Source: Oribacterium sp. WCC10
GTDB taxonomy: Bacteria > Bacillota > Clostridia > Lachnospirales > Lachnospiraceae
Direction of reading: 5' to 3'
Length of the DNA: 64,000 nucleotides
Assembly (NCBI RefSeq): GCF_900113415.1
Contig: NZ_FOPH01000003.1
Coordinates: forward strand, 1 to 64,000
This document shows, piece by piece, positions 16,270 through 25,304 of this stretch. Below the pieces are notes generated by a model. That model was not told the DNA's origin. It made no database searches and was given only the letters and a program-made list of their open reading frames with translations. Numbering within the stretch: position 1 is the stretch's first letter; each line of letters opens with the position of its first letter. Position numbers and translations under genes: made by a program.

Positions 16270-16781
16270 TCTGTGATGTTGGATTGTATATGAATTAATA
16301 CATGCAAATAATTACAAAAAAATTACAGATACATTAAAAATATTTATACAAAAAATCAATGAAGATACTTGTTAATTTTTTGTTAATCAAGTATCATATT
16401 AAATCATAGGAAACCACAAGGGTTTAGGTAGCCGGGCGCAAAGTCTGGCTCTTTTGTTTTATAAAAATACATATTATTTTAACCACTTAGAGATCAGATT
16501 CTTGATCTTTCCGCTTCTGCACCTCGGTCTTATATCGTCCCCACTTGGGTAGCCCTGATTCCTGCCCCGGTTGAATGCTTACAAAATGACTTCAAAAACT
16601 CATTTCTCACGAGGCTAGATTATTGAAAATTCTTTCTCTGTATGTCAAAATAAATATAAGTATAGAAATTTCATATAGGGTTGTTTGACTGTTTTTCATT
16701 ATGTTTTGTTCAGCGAAGCGTAGATCGTGAAGATGCGGAGCTGTGCATCACATGTTTCACATATAATGAAAGTGTGTAGAT
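16270..16781 (+). other. Leader and promoter region of the pilus operon
   Basis: A 512-base gap with three hairpins: GATACTTG / CAAGTATC around a T-rich loop (~16359-16396), AAACC / GGTTT (16411-16425), and AGCCGGGC-GCAA-AGTCTGGCT (16430-16450) with a T-rich tail. The CGCAAAG stretch recalls the c-di-GMP-I aptamer, but the rest of that aptamer is not present. The remainder, 16480-16781, has no gene; on the minus strand ~16500-16620 a 28-codon open stretch is too short to call. Confidence 0.45.
16430..16461 (+). terminator. GCAA-loop hairpin with T-tail (terminator or aptamer remnant)
   Basis: AGCCGGGC and AGTCTGGCT pair over eight positions (three G-T pairs) closing on GCAA, then CTTTTGTTTT. 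It may end the WQGK operon transcript or act as an attenuator for the pilus operon 320 bases downstream. Confidence 0.5.
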
Positions 16782-18476
16782 ATGAGGACTAAACGACTTG
16801 GTGATATGCTTGTTGAGCTCAATCTCCTTACTGAGCAGCAGCTTAGCGAAGCATTATCCATACAGAAAAAAGAACATGAGAGACTTGGAACCACTCTGGT
16901 TGAGCATGGATACATTACCGAATCCCAGATGGTAGAGGCTCTGCGTATGCAGCTTGGTATCGACTATATCAATCTGACGAAGACAGATATAGCACCGGAG
17001 ATGTCTCAGTACATACCTAAAAATCTTGCAAAGCAGAACCGAATGGTTCCGGTTTCTGTGTCAAAAGACAATCTCTTCCTTGCCATGGCGGATCCCACCA
17101 ATTTCATGGCTATAGAGGAGGCCAAAAAGGCAAGTAAAAAGAACATTATCCCCATGATAGCGGCGGGTAATGCTGTTGACCATGCCATCAATACTTTATA
17201 TGGAAATGAAGGTGCCGCCCAGGCAATGGCGCAGATGCGTGCTGAAGCCGGAATAACAGATGATGAGATTGCCTCACCCGAAGATGAAACCATAGATTCA
17301 AGTGAGGAATCAGCTCCGACTATTCGTCTCGTAAACTCCATCATCGAGCGTGCATATATTGAGAATGCCTCCGATATTCACTGGGAGCCTACTGATGGAG
17401 ATCTGATCATCCGAATGAGAATAGACGGACGTCTTCACAAGATTCTGACCATACCACGTAACCTGATGGAGCCGGTCATCTCGAGAATCAAGATCATGAG
17501 CCGTATGGACATCATCGAGAGGCGTTTGCCACAGGACGGACGTGCAAGAGTACGCATCAAGGGACAGGACATTGACCTTCGTATCTCTACGCTTCCTTCG
17601 ATTTACGGTGAGAACATAGTTATCCGTATACTTCGCCGCGACGGTTCGAAACTTAACAGAAGAGGTATCGGAATACCTGAGGAAGAGGATGCAAAGATCT
17701 CAAAGCTCCTTGGACTTACCAGTGGAGTTATCATGATCGTGGGACCTACAGGTTCAGGTAAGTCATCCACCATGTATGCGCTTGTAAATGAGCTTCTTTC
17801 CGAATCCACCAATCTGATAACTCTGGAAGATCCGGTTGAGTACAATATCAACGGTGCCATTCAGGTGCAGATCAATGAGAAGGTGGGACTTACATTTGCC
17901 TCAGGACTTCGTTCCATACTCCGTCAGGATCCGGATATCATCTGCGTAGGTGAGATTCGTGACAGTGAGACTGCAGAGATTGCCATGAGAGCAGCTATGA
18001 CGGGACACCTCGTTATCACTACCATTCATACCGAAGATGCAATCAGTGCTATTGACAGACTTAAGGATATGGGCGTTGCTCCGTACCTTATATCTGCAGG
18101 CCTGAGAGGAATCATTTCGCAGCGACTGCTTCGACGCATATGCATTAACTGCAAGGAAGAAGAGAAGGTGGAGCCTGAAAGACTCAGAATGGCAGGAATC
18201 AAGGAGAGACCGGGACGCATATTCTACCACGGTAGAGGCTGCGATATGTGCTTCAATACAGGTTACAGAGGACGTATCGGTGATTTCGAAGTACTGGTCA
18301 TGAATGATGCTCTGAGAGAATGCATTACAAAGAGTGACAGCAAGCAGGAGTTTCAGCGTCTCGCGAAGGAAACAGGATATGTTACCATGCTTGAAAATGC
18401 TGACCGCCTGGTGGAAGCCGGCATCACCACTGTTGATGAGGTTATGAGAACCGTTACAGAATTAGAGGATTACTAG
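16782..18476 (+). CDS. pilB: Type IV pilus assembly ATPase PilB/GspE
   Basis: A 564-residue hexameric extension ATPase. It has an N-terminal MshEN-type domain (about 1-150; MshEN domains bind c-di-GMP in several relatives), then the T2SSE core. Walker A is GPTGSGKSS (about 321-329), the Walker B region is DPDIICVGEIRD, and the His box is GHLVITTIHTEDA. A zinc tetracysteine is seen in CINCKEEEK and CDMCFNTGYRG (about 453-490). It powers pilin polymerisation at the inner face of the membrane with PilC. First gene of the pilus operon. ATG has only a weak GAAAG upstream. Confidence 0.94.
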   Translation: MRTKRLGDMLVELNLLTEQQLSEALSIQKKEHERLGTTLVEHGYITESQMVEALRMQLGIDYINLTKTDIAPEMSQYIPKNLAKQNRMVPVSVSKDNLFLAMADPTNFMAIEEAKKASKKNIIPMIAAGNAVDHAINTLYGNEGAAQAMAQMRAEAGITDDEIASPEDETIDSSEESAPTIRLVNSIIERAYIENASDIHWEPTDGDLIIRMRIDGRLHKILTIPRNLMEPVISRIKIMSRMDIIERRLPQDGRARVRIKGQDIDLRISTLPSIYGENIVIRILRRDGSKLNRRGIGIPEEEDAKISKLLGLTSGVIMIVGPTGSGKSSTMYALVNELLSESTNLITLEDPVEYNINGAIQVQINEKVGLTFASGLRSILRQDPDIICVGEIRDSETAEIAMRAAMTGHLVITTIHTEDAISAIDRLKDMGVAPYLISAGLRGIISQRLLRRICINCKEEEKVEPERLRMAGIKERPGRIFYHGRGCDMCFNTGYRGRIGDFEVLVMNDALRECITKSDSKQEFQRLAKETGYVTMLENADRLVEAGITTVDEVMRTVTELEDY

Positions 18477-18478
18477 GG

Positions 18479-19384
18479 TTGACCATATCTATAGACAGAA
18501 AGCATTTAAAATATTTAGCTATCCTTGCCATGGTGCTTGATCATATCTCTGAGATCATTCTGATTCCGGGACTAAAGGGTGAAGGTCAGATTCTTATGAA
18601 CCTTCACCTGTCTGTACCTGTTGCGGAACTGTTGAAACAGATGTTTATCGGTATCGGAAGTATGACAGGTGCTGTCATGATCTTCGGAGTGATAGAGGGC
18701 TATCATTATACAAAGGACGCAAAGAAGTATCTTCTGCGTCTTATTTTGTTTGGACTTTTGTCACAGTATCCCTTTTACATGGCATTTAAGATAAACCTGC
18801 TCAACATGATGTTTTCATTGGCCCTGTGTCTCATGACGGTGCATGTACATTACAGAACCAGTGATGTGAATATTCGGATAATGCTTAAGATTCTGCTTCT
18901 TCTGGCGAATATGTATACAGACTGGAGCATGTTGGCTGTGCCTTTTACATTGATACTTTTGAGAGCAATGGATAATCGTGAAAGTATCAGGGGGGCACAT
19001 GAACCGGTGAACAGGGAACAGTTGTTAAGGGAGCTGGAGAGCCGGGATATTGGATATGAAAATGATAAGAAGCATTATCATGGCGGCCTTTTTTCTGTAA
19101 GCGATAAAGTGAACCGAAATGGACGTTTTCTGTTTGATAGAGGGAAACTTAAAGCTGCATGGGTGTGCTGCATTTTACTGTGCATAGTTGAGGATCTTCT
19201 TTCAGGGAAAACCTTTCCGGAGGCGGTGTTGGTAAATGCCGGAGTCATTATGGCTGCCGTTTTGATCACGTATTTCTATGACGGAACGGAAGGAAAAAAG
19301 AGTAAGGTTTCAAAGTACGGATTTTATTTATTTTATCCTATTCATCTGATTGTGCTCACTTTGATTTATCAAATTCTCAGATGA
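18479..19384 (+). CDS. TraX-family membrane protein (putative acyltransferase)
   Basis: A 301-residue polytopic protein with about seven to nine membrane segments. It starts like TraX proteins, HLKYLAILAMVLDHISEI, with the conserved Asp-His pair in the first helix. A polar loop (about 165-215) splits the membrane part. E. coli TraX acetylates F-pilin, so pilin modification is a natural hypothesis for a member lying between pilB and pilT. TTG start at 18479, two bases after the pilB stop; GAGGA is eight bases upstream inside pilB, indicating translational coupling. Confidence 0.82.
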   Translation: MTISIDRKHLKYLAILAMVLDHISEIILIPGLKGEGQILMNLHLSVPVAELLKQMFIGIGSMTGAVMIFGVIEGYHYTKDAKKYLLRLILFGLLSQYPFYMAFKINLLNMMFSLALCLMTVHVHYRTSDVNIRIMLKILLLLANMYTDWSMLAVPFTLILLRAMDNRESIRGAHEPVNREQLLRELESRDIGYENDKKHYHGGLFSVSDKVNRNGRFLFDRGKLKAAWVCCILLCIVEDLLSGKTFPEAVLVNAGVIMAAVLITYFYDGTEGKKSKVSKYGFYLFYPIHLIVLTLIYQILR

Positions 19385-19407
19385 ACCGATAATGAATAGG
19401 AAGCATA

Positions 19408-19441
19408 GATGTGAGTGGCAAATATTTTTGATACTCACATC
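19408..19441 (+). repeat. R1 terminal hairpin alone (copy h)
   Basis: GATGTGAGTGGC ... GATACTCACATC: only the module 4 stem of R1. It sits inside the pilus operon between the traX-like and pilT genes, so it does not fully stop transcription there, or pilT has its own promoter. Confidence 0.7.
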
Positions 19442-19510
19442 CCAACATTTGGTTTGTTTGCTTTATGATGCTGATGGCTAAAGAGTGTAATTACATTGGA
19501 TGGAGAAGAT

Positions 19511-20563
19511 ATGGTACATATAAAAGATATTGTTTCATTGGCGTCACAGAAGGGGGCTTCTGATATACACCTCATTGCCGGGCTTAGAATCAAATGTCGC
19601 AAGGACGGACAGATAGTTGATCTCGCAAGCAATGTTCTCACAAGCGAGGACTGTGAAAGTCTGGCAAAGGAAATCGCCGGAAATGAATACAAGAAGATAG
19701 AGATAATGGGAGAGCTTGACTGCGGCGGTGTCATCGCAGACAAGCGTGTGCGTATCAATCTGTTCAGGCAGCAGGGGTCAGTGTCTGCGGCCATCAGAAT
19801 TCTTTCTGATAAGATTCCGGAGCTGGATGTTCTGGGGCTGCCTAACGTGGTTTCTACATTTCCAAACTATAAGAAGGGAATAGTACTTGTTACAGGTGAG
19901 ACCGGTTCAGGTAAGTCAACAACACTTGCGGCAATACTCGATAAGATAAATCATACAAGAAATGATCACATCATCACACTTGAAGATCCGATAGAGTACG
20001 TATACCAGTCTGACAAGAGCATCATAAATCAGCGTGAGATCGGAAAGGATACCGAAAGTTACGGGATGGGACTGAGGGCGATACTGAGAGAGGATCCTGA
20101 TGTCATCCTCATAGGTGAAATGAGAGATCTTGAGACTATAGAGACTGCTCTAACTGCGGCTGAGACCGGACATCTTGTGTTTGCAACACTTCATACAAAC
20201 AGTGCTGTAAGTTCAATTGACAGAATCGTAAGTGTATTTCCCGAGAACAGGCAGCAGCAGATAAGGCTTCAGCTTTCCACTACGCTTAAGGCTGTTCTTT
20301 CGCAGCAGCTTCTCATTCGTGCAAGCGGTTCGGGAAGAACTGTTGCGGCTGAAGTAATGATAGTTACACCGGCTATACAGAATCTCATCAGAGAAGGAAA
20401 GACACCTCAGATGCAGAGTTTCATGCTTGGATCATTTGATCAGGGCTCCATTACCATGGACAACTGTCTCATTAAGATGGCTCAGGAAGGAAAGATCAAA
20501 ACAGAAACAGCTATTCAGGCTGCGATAGATGAGGACTATGTTGAAAAGAAGCTGAGATGCTGA
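19511..20563 (+). CDS. pilT: Type IV pilus retraction ATPase PilT
   Basis: A 350-residue hexameric ATPase. Motifs: SQKGASDIHL at the N-terminus, Walker A GETGSGKST (about 128-137), Asp box HIITLEDPIEYVY, Walker B DPDVILIGEMRD, His box GHLVFATLHTNSA, and the C-terminal AEVMIVTPAIQNLIREGK. It drives pilus depolymerisation, giving twitching or DNA uptake. ATG 19511 with GGAG five bases before is preferred to the TTG at 19496. Normal family length. Confidence 0.95.
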   Translation: MVHIKDIVSLASQKGASDIHLIAGLRIKCRKDGQIVDLASNVLTSEDCESLAKEIAGNEYKKIEIMGELDCGGVIADKRVRINLFRQQGSVSAAIRILSDKIPELDVLGLPNVVSTFPNYKKGIVLVTGETGSGKSTTLAAILDKINHTRNDHIITLEDPIEYVYQSDKSIINQREIGKDTESYGMGLRAILREDPDVILIGEMRDLETIETALTAAETGHLVFATLHTNSAVSSIDRIVSVFPENRQQQIRLQLSTTLKAVLSQQLLIRASGSGRTVAAEVMIVTPAIQNLIREGKTPQMQSFMLGSFDQGSITMDNCLIKMAQEGKIKTETAIQAAIDEDYVEKKLRC

Positions 20564-20579
20564 GTCAGGTCGGCTTGCT

Positions 20580-20632
20580 TCACACCGATGTGAGCATTGG
20601 CGCCTGTCAGAGGGGGCGAGTGTTTTTTACAG
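20580..20632 (+). repeat. Degenerate R1 module 4 (copy k)
   Basis: TCACACCGATGTGA, then GCATTGGCGCC and GGGCGAGTG, follow the order of module 4 (GCACACGAATGTGTGC, GTTGGCGCTAATC, GTGAGTG) with many changes. The right stem arm is lost. It lies 15 bases after the pilT stop. The gap to pilC (20633-20856) is AT-rich with no gene and no clear promoter. Confidence 0.45.
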
Positions 20633-20856
20633 CCCGCAATATAAAAAATATAAAGAATAATATTTGAAATATATATGTAAAACATGTAGAATACATTTAT
20701 GAAAAATGAAATTTTTACCGATTTATGAAATAGGGGAGAAAATATTAAGTAGTATTATTGACGGTGATTGTTTCATTAAATGCAATTAACGTCCAGTGTT
20801 ACGTATATGTAGTGAGGGATTTGGCATTATAGACTTTTAGATAGGAGTGACTTCAG

Positions 20857-22077
20857 TTGGTTACATATTCTTATAAGGCATTGACTGAGGACGGGATAGA
20901 GACCAAGGGTGTGATCCAGGCCCCGGACGAGTACACTGCCGTTACACAGATTAAACAGAAGTGCCCCATAGTCGTTAATCTTAGACCGGTAGATACAGAC
21001 ATACGTAAGATCGAGAACATCCTGACCATGGAGGTGGGAAGTCCTCGTATCAAGACCCGGGCTTTGGCACTTATGTGTTCTCAGTTCGCGATAACACTTC
21101 AGGCAGGTATGCCGGTCGGACGAGCGATCGACATGATTGCAAAGCAGACAGAAGACAAGAAACTTCATAAGATACTTACAGAAGCTTCTGAAGATGTACT
21201 CGGTGGTTCCAGCCTGACAACAGCGTTGGAGCGTTATGACGAGGCATTTCCGATTACATTTCTGGAGACTATCCGTGCAGGAGAGGTTTCCGGTACACTG
21301 GAGAATTCCTTCGCAAGGATGCATAAGTATTATGAAACCAGTGCGAGGAACAGTGAGAAGATCAGAAGCGCGTTGACTTATCCGATATTTGTAGTTTGTA
21401 TTGCAGTTATAGTTCTTATCATCATCATGGTTAAGGTCATTCCTGCATTGGCTGAAGTCTTCAGCAGTCTGGGAGGTGATCTTCCGCTAATGACCAGGAT
21501 TATGATTGACATGGCCAACTTCTTTGCAGACTGGTGGGTGTTCATACTAATAGTTGTTATATTACTTCTGATAGGCTGGAAGATTTTTACCAAAACCGAG
21601 CGAGGTATGGTACTTGAAGCAGAACTTGCTTTGAGTCTCCCGGTTATCGGCAGGATCAATGTAATGAGCGGTTCGGCTCAGTTTGCCAACACAATGGCGA
21701 CAATGCTTGCGTCAGGACTCACACTTGACAAATCCGTTTCGGTTACGGCCAAGGTTCTGGACAACTATCTTCTGCAGAAGGATGTCAAAAAGATGATAGG
21801 CAGGATCGAGGAAGGTAAACCGGTCGGCGAGTGTATAAAGGATTGTGAATACTTTCCGGAATCACTCAAGAGCATGTGCTCAGTCGGTGAAGAGACCGGT
21901 GAACTTGATCAGACACTTGAGGTAATAGGTGATTACTTCACAGTTGAGGCGGAAAGACGTGTGCAGCAGGCGATAACCATGTTGGAACCGACACTGCTGG
22001 TTGTCATGGCGATCTTTGCAGGTTTTCTTGTAATATCGATATATCTACCGATGTTTACGATGTACAACCTGTTCTGA
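20857..22077 (+). CDS. pilC: Type IV pilus platform protein PilC/GspF
   Basis: A 406-residue inner-membrane platform protein with two repeated T2SSF domains (about 68-190 and 270-395) and membrane helices at about 170-195, 220-240 and 375-400. Diagnostic stretches are FAITLQAGMPVGRAIDMIA, FANTMATMLASGLTLDKSV and MCSVGEETGELDQTLE, with the C-terminal LEPTLLVVMAIFAGFLVISI. It couples PilB/PilT rotation to pilin insertion. TTG start with AGGAG nine bases upstream. Confidence 0.94.
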   Translation: MVTYSYKALTEDGIETKGVIQAPDEYTAVTQIKQKCPIVVNLRPVDTDIRKIENILTMEVGSPRIKTRALALMCSQFAITLQAGMPVGRAIDMIAKQTEDKKLHKILTEASEDVLGGSSLTTALERYDEAFPITFLETIRAGEVSGTLENSFARMHKYYETSARNSEKIRSALTYPIFVVCIAVIVLIIIMVKVIPALAEVFSSLGGDLPLMTRIMIDMANFFADWWVFILIVVILLLIGWKIFTKTERGMVLEAELALSLPVIGRINVMSGSAQFANTMATMLASGLTLDKSVSVTAKVLDNYLLQKDVKKMIGRIEEGKPVGECIKDCEYFPESLKSMCSVGEETGELDQTLEVIGDYFTVEAERRVQQAITMLEPTLLVVMAIFAGFLVISIYLPMFTMYNLF

Positions 22078-22144
22078 TGTTTTGTAACTTTTGTAAAGTA
22101 CTGCAAGATGCAGTTCTTATAAATGATTTTTAAGGAGGACTAAA

Positions 22145-22564
22145 ATGTTCAAGAAGTTAAACAAAAAAGGTTTCACACTGGCTGAGTTGCTGATCGTAGT
22201 TGCTATCATCGGTGTACTCGTAGCGATTTCAATACCTATATTTGCTAGTCAGTTGGAGAAGGCTAAGGAAGCAACTGATCTTGCAAATGCTCGTGCTGCA
22301 TATGCTACTATAGTTGCTGCTGCATTGACTGAAGATGATGTGCCTGCTAATACAGATAAAATTACTTATACTAGAACTGGTTCTGCTGGTGCATATGTTT
22401 ATACTGCTGTAGTAGATATGACTCAGAGTGAGAATGGATGGAAAACAGCTGATGCTGATAAAGCAGTTGCTGGTATTGCATCGACTGGAAGTGTAACTGC
22501 AGGAGGAACTTGTACAATTACTGTTACAGAAGGTTCAAATACTGTTACGGTTGTTTATGCTTAA
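22145..22564 (+). CDS. Major type IV pilin (prepilin)
   Basis: A 139-residue prepilin. The leader MFKKLNKKG is cut before Phe10 (FTLAELLIVVAIIGVLVAIS), with the essential Glu5 of the mature protein. The globular part is small, Ala/Thr-rich and free of Cys. It has an excellent Shine-Dalgarno (AAGGAGG) and lies last in the operon before a strong terminator, as expected of the abundant subunit. No prepilin peptidase, PilM/N/O or minor pilin genes are seen in the window, so they must be elsewhere. Confidence 0.93.
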   Translation: MFKKLNKKGFTLAELLIVVAIIGVLVAISIPIFASQLEKAKEATDLANARAAYATIVAAALTEDDVPANTDKITYTRTGSAGAYVYTAVVDMTQSENGWKTADADKAVAGIASTGSVTAGGTCTITVTEGSNTVTVVYA

Positions 22565-22636
22565 TCATAGTATCTTGATTTTTCTTTACAGTCTTGGTAG
22601 AGAGTTAATACTTAATAATAATTTTATTTGGTTGGT

Positions 22637-22671
22637 AAAGGGTCAGGTATATAAACTGACCCTTTATTTGG
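22637..22671 (+). terminator. Terminator of the pilus operon
   Basis: AAAGGGTCAG / CTGACCCTTT with a nine-base loop, then ATTT. It ends the pilB-pilin transcript. Confidence 0.8.
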
Positions 22672-22896
22672 GGTGATTATATTGTAGTGGCATGATACTT
22701 AGCTAATCAAAGGTTATTAGATTTTTTTGACGAAGCGCCCCGTTTTTTAATGGGTGCCCTTGGGCACTGATTTACTCATCTACCTTTTGAAATGATTTTT
22801 TACATATCATCATATAGTCTGATTTTAGACAATATGAAAACATGATAAATTCTGTTATCATCCTTCTACATTACTTAGGAGGACATAATTATAATC
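22672..22896 (+). other. Gap before the Rpn gene
   Basis: It contains GTGCCCTTGGGCAC (22754-22767), a short palindrome, plus AT-rich sequence. AGGAGG at 22878-22882 lies 14 bases from the next ATG, longer than usual. No coding sequence seen. Confidence 0.4.
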
Positions 22897-23913
22897 ATGA
22901 CAAATGATGACAAAGAAGAATTATCCGGTACGCCCTTTGATGATGTGTTCAAGACAGCTGCCGAGAAAATGGGGCACTTGCTTGTTACTGTTATAGAGCA
23001 GATGTTTCAAGTCAAAGCAGAAATTGTTGATATAAAAGAAATAGAACGTATTGCTAATGAACGCTATCTCATAAATAAATCGCAAAGTAAAGTTTCAAAA
23101 AGATTTACCGATAACTGCTTTAAAATTGCCGGAGGATATTACCATATCGAATGTCAGTCTACCGAAGACGGCAGTATTCTTTTTCGGCTTGCGGAATATA
23201 ACATGCGAATAGCATTGGACAATGCTGAACAACTTGAATCAGATTACTCCGTACGTATTGTTCTGCCAAATTCAGGTCTTATAAATCTAAGAAGTTCTTC
23301 GGACTCTCCCAAATTTTCCGAGATGCAAATTAAATATTGTTACACTGATCAGGAAATAATAATGCCTGTACCTGTGATGAACATTCAGGCATATTCTGCA
23401 GACGATATATTTGACAATGGTCTGTATTTTCTTATTCCGTTTTATGCCATCAGATACGAGTCGCGTTTAATAAAAATATCAGATAAGAATGATCCTGAAT
23501 ATGATAAGATATATTCAGAACTAAAGACATATTACGATAGATTATTGGAAGCCTGCGAATCCGGGATTATCTCCGAGAACGATACCCGTAAAATTGCTGA
23601 ACTTTCAAGAATCATTTTGGAACATATATCAAGAAGACTTAATTCGGATTTAAAGGAAAGGATGGTGGCAATCTTGGGTGGTCAGGTGCTTGAACTGCAG
23701 GAAGACAGATGGCTAAAGCAGGGATATGAGGAAGGCATAGAAAAAGGAAAAGAGCTTGGAACGCAATCGTTGCTATATTCCTTGGTGATGGATAAAGTTA
23801 TAGATGCTTCTGTAGCAGCCAAAAGAGCAGGTAAGGATGAAGATCAGTTCCTAAAGGATATGGAAGCCTATATTGCTGAGCAAAAGAAGGATATGTCAAA
23901 AAAACAGTTATGA
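22897..23913 (+). CDS. Rpn/PD-(D/E)XK nuclease-family transposase-like protein
   Basis: A 338-residue protein of the Rpn family (recombination-promoting nuclease, formerly transposase-31-like). The N-terminal half shows TPFDDVFKTAAEK, then YYHIECQSTEDGSILFRLAEY, where E-x-Q after a hydrophobic strand fits the PD-(D/E)XK core (Glu at about residue 86). The C-terminal third is helical and ends in a charged segment (YEEGIEKGKELG), as in many Rpn paralogues. These proteins promote RecA-independent recombination or act in phage defence; here no partner is seen. The isolated copy lies between the pilus genes and an unknown protein. Confidence 0.82.
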   Translation: MTNDDKEELSGTPFDDVFKTAAEKMGHLLVTVIEQMFQVKAEIVDIKEIERIANERYLINKSQSKVSKRFTDNCFKIAGGYYHIECQSTEDGSILFRLAEYNMRIALDNAEQLESDYSVRIVLPNSGLINLRSSSDSPKFSEMQIKYCYTDQEIIMPVPVMNIQAYSADDIFDNGLYFLIPFYAIRYESRLIKISDKNDPEYDKIYSELKTYYDRLLEACESGIISENDTRKIAELSRIILEHISRRLNSDLKERMVAILGGQVLELQEDRWLKQGYEEGIEKGKELGTQSLLYSLVMDKVIDASVAAKRAGKDEDQFLKDMEAYIAEQKKDMSKKQL

Positions 23914-24072
23914 ATACAACAAATTGAAATGTAATTAAACTTACCAGTTATTATTAATAGGCTGTCTTTATAATTTAGTTTAAATATACACTGTATGTTG
24001 TAAAGGAGGAGGCGTATCTCATATTATGAGAGACTGTGAAAGTTTTTCTGTAAATAGCCTTCTATGATAAGC

Positions 24073-24105
24073 CGATAAGTATTTAGGGTGCTTATCGGCT
24101 TTTTT
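24073..24105 (+). terminator. Terminator after the Rpn gene
   Basis: AAGCCGATAAG / CTTATCGGCTT followed by seven T. Just upstream, an AAGGAGGAGG site and a 13-codon ORF (ATG at ~24025) precede the hairpin. This layout recalls a leader peptide with attenuator, but the peptide is probably chance. Confidence 0.85.
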
Positions 24106-24181
24106 TGAGAGCATATGTCCAACAAGGCTGGCAATCTCTATTATGATAGCCTACCTCTGTTAGCCTGAAAGTAATATGTGT

Positions 24182-24940
24182 TTATAAACAGTTCTGAATG
24201 GCTTTAGAAAGTTTGTTAAATGCATCTGCCAAAGATTCTTCGCTTCTAAGATAGGATAAAGTTGTGGACTTAAATGAGGACATTTTATTGTTGCATACAT
24301 CTTGATAATAATCAAGCTCATCACAATAGGGGCGAGATTCGATATCAGAAGGGAACCAATCAACACCACCAATAGTTAGTGCTTCTGTGGTTAATTCATC
24401 ATATTCCGGGATTTCATGATATTTTCCATCCACTATATCAAATATAATATCTTCGATGACGTCTGGATCAATATTATACTCCACTTTGATTTTGCATTTT
24501 ACGCAATTTTTATATTCGTCTTCTATTTTAGCGTAAGCAGAACAATTAGTATGATAGCTTTCAAGTGAATAAGAAAATGTGTCAATAAGTTTGATTAAAT
24601 CATCTGATGAATGTTTTTTAAGATGTTTATGATTGAGTGCCAAAATATTCCTTAGAGATATAATAGAATTTTTAACATTGGTTTTTTCACCATCGAGTTT
24701 TGAATTATGAATGTCCAAATTTATATAATTGTGGTAAGATTCACTAAATTTTAAATAGGTTTCTTTCATTTTTGTTTCAAATGCTGCTTTTTCATTTTCC
24801 AGTATTTCAGCTTTATGGCTTGATCGTTTGCTAATGTACGTAAAAGCGCCTGTACAACCTGCTATAAACAAAGCGCCGGCAATAGTTTCTGCGGTAGTTG
24901 CATTTAGAAAAAAATTAGAAAAAACTTCAGTAAAACTCAT
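24182..24940 (-). CDS. Membrane-anchored hypothetical protein
   Basis: A 252-residue protein with one N-terminal membrane helix (about residues 17-34, AETIAGALFIAGCTGAF) and a long helical cytoplasmic region (35-145, coiled-coil-like). The acidic C-terminal domain contains CVKCKIKVEYN and DIIFDIVDGKYHEIPEYDE. ATG at 24940 is chosen because GGGAGGA lies seven bases upstream; an in-frame extension of 12 codons has no such site. The DNA is very AT-rich compared with its neighbours. I do not recognise the family. Confidence 0.6.
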   Translation of the reverse strand: MSFTEVFSNFFLNATTAETIAGALFIAGCTGAFTYISKRSSHKAEILENEKAAFETKMKETYLKFSESYHNYINLDIHNSKLDGEKTNVKNSIISLRNILALNHKHLKKHSSDDLIKLIDTFSYSLESYHTNCSAYAKIEDEYKNCVKCKIKVEYNIDPDVIEDIIFDIVDGKYHEIPEYDELTTEALTIGGVDWFPSDIESRPYCDELDYYQDVCNNKMSSFKSTTLSYLRSEESLADAFNKLSKAIQNCL

Positions 24941-25304
24941 AAAAATCCTCCCAAATAATAAAAATTTAATATTCATGTATATGATAACATGTAATAATCA
25001 GCAATAAAATAATAAATTGTTCAATGTATATAGTGCTTGGATAAATATATAGGATGTTTTGAATATTATTTACCCTGGCCTTAAATATCGACTTTATGTG
25101 GAATATAGTATCGAATTTTTTGCAAAAGTATTTAAGCAGAATCTGATAATGCCACAATGAAGGAAAGGATGGTGGCAAAAACTTATAAAAAACATTAAAA
25201 TGTGCAAATAATTTGCTGACAATATATGGCGTTTGGTGGTAATATACAGCTTATGCGTTAATTGTAGATTGTTTTATGCTTACTACATCGGACAGGAGTA
25301 ATTT
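24941..25304 (+). other. AT-rich divergent intergenic region
   Basis: 364 bases, mostly A/T, between the divergent membrane protein and pilin genes, so promoters for both must lie here. At 25160-25178 is a 19-base exact match (AAGGAAAGGATGGTGGCAA) to the Rpn gene at 23653-23671, possibly a remnant of a second Rpn copy. No ORF was accepted. Confidence 0.4.

Noticed and set aside
16401-16461. A full c-di-GMP-I riboswitch before the pilus operon
   Set aside because: Only a CGCAAAG loop and short hairpins match. The paired two-helix aptamer with its GGCAAACC and 3' AGCCGGGUUACC-like arms is not complete.
16495-16625. Short minus-strand open stretch (about 28 codons) upstream of pilB
   Set aside because: Too short, no start with RBS, and two other frames are equally open in parts; possibly decayed sequence.
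24025-24066. 13-codon ORF before the terminator after the Rpn gene
   Set aside because: AAGGAGG is 17 bases or more from the ATG and there is no gene downstream on that strand to regulate, so a leader peptide is not supported.
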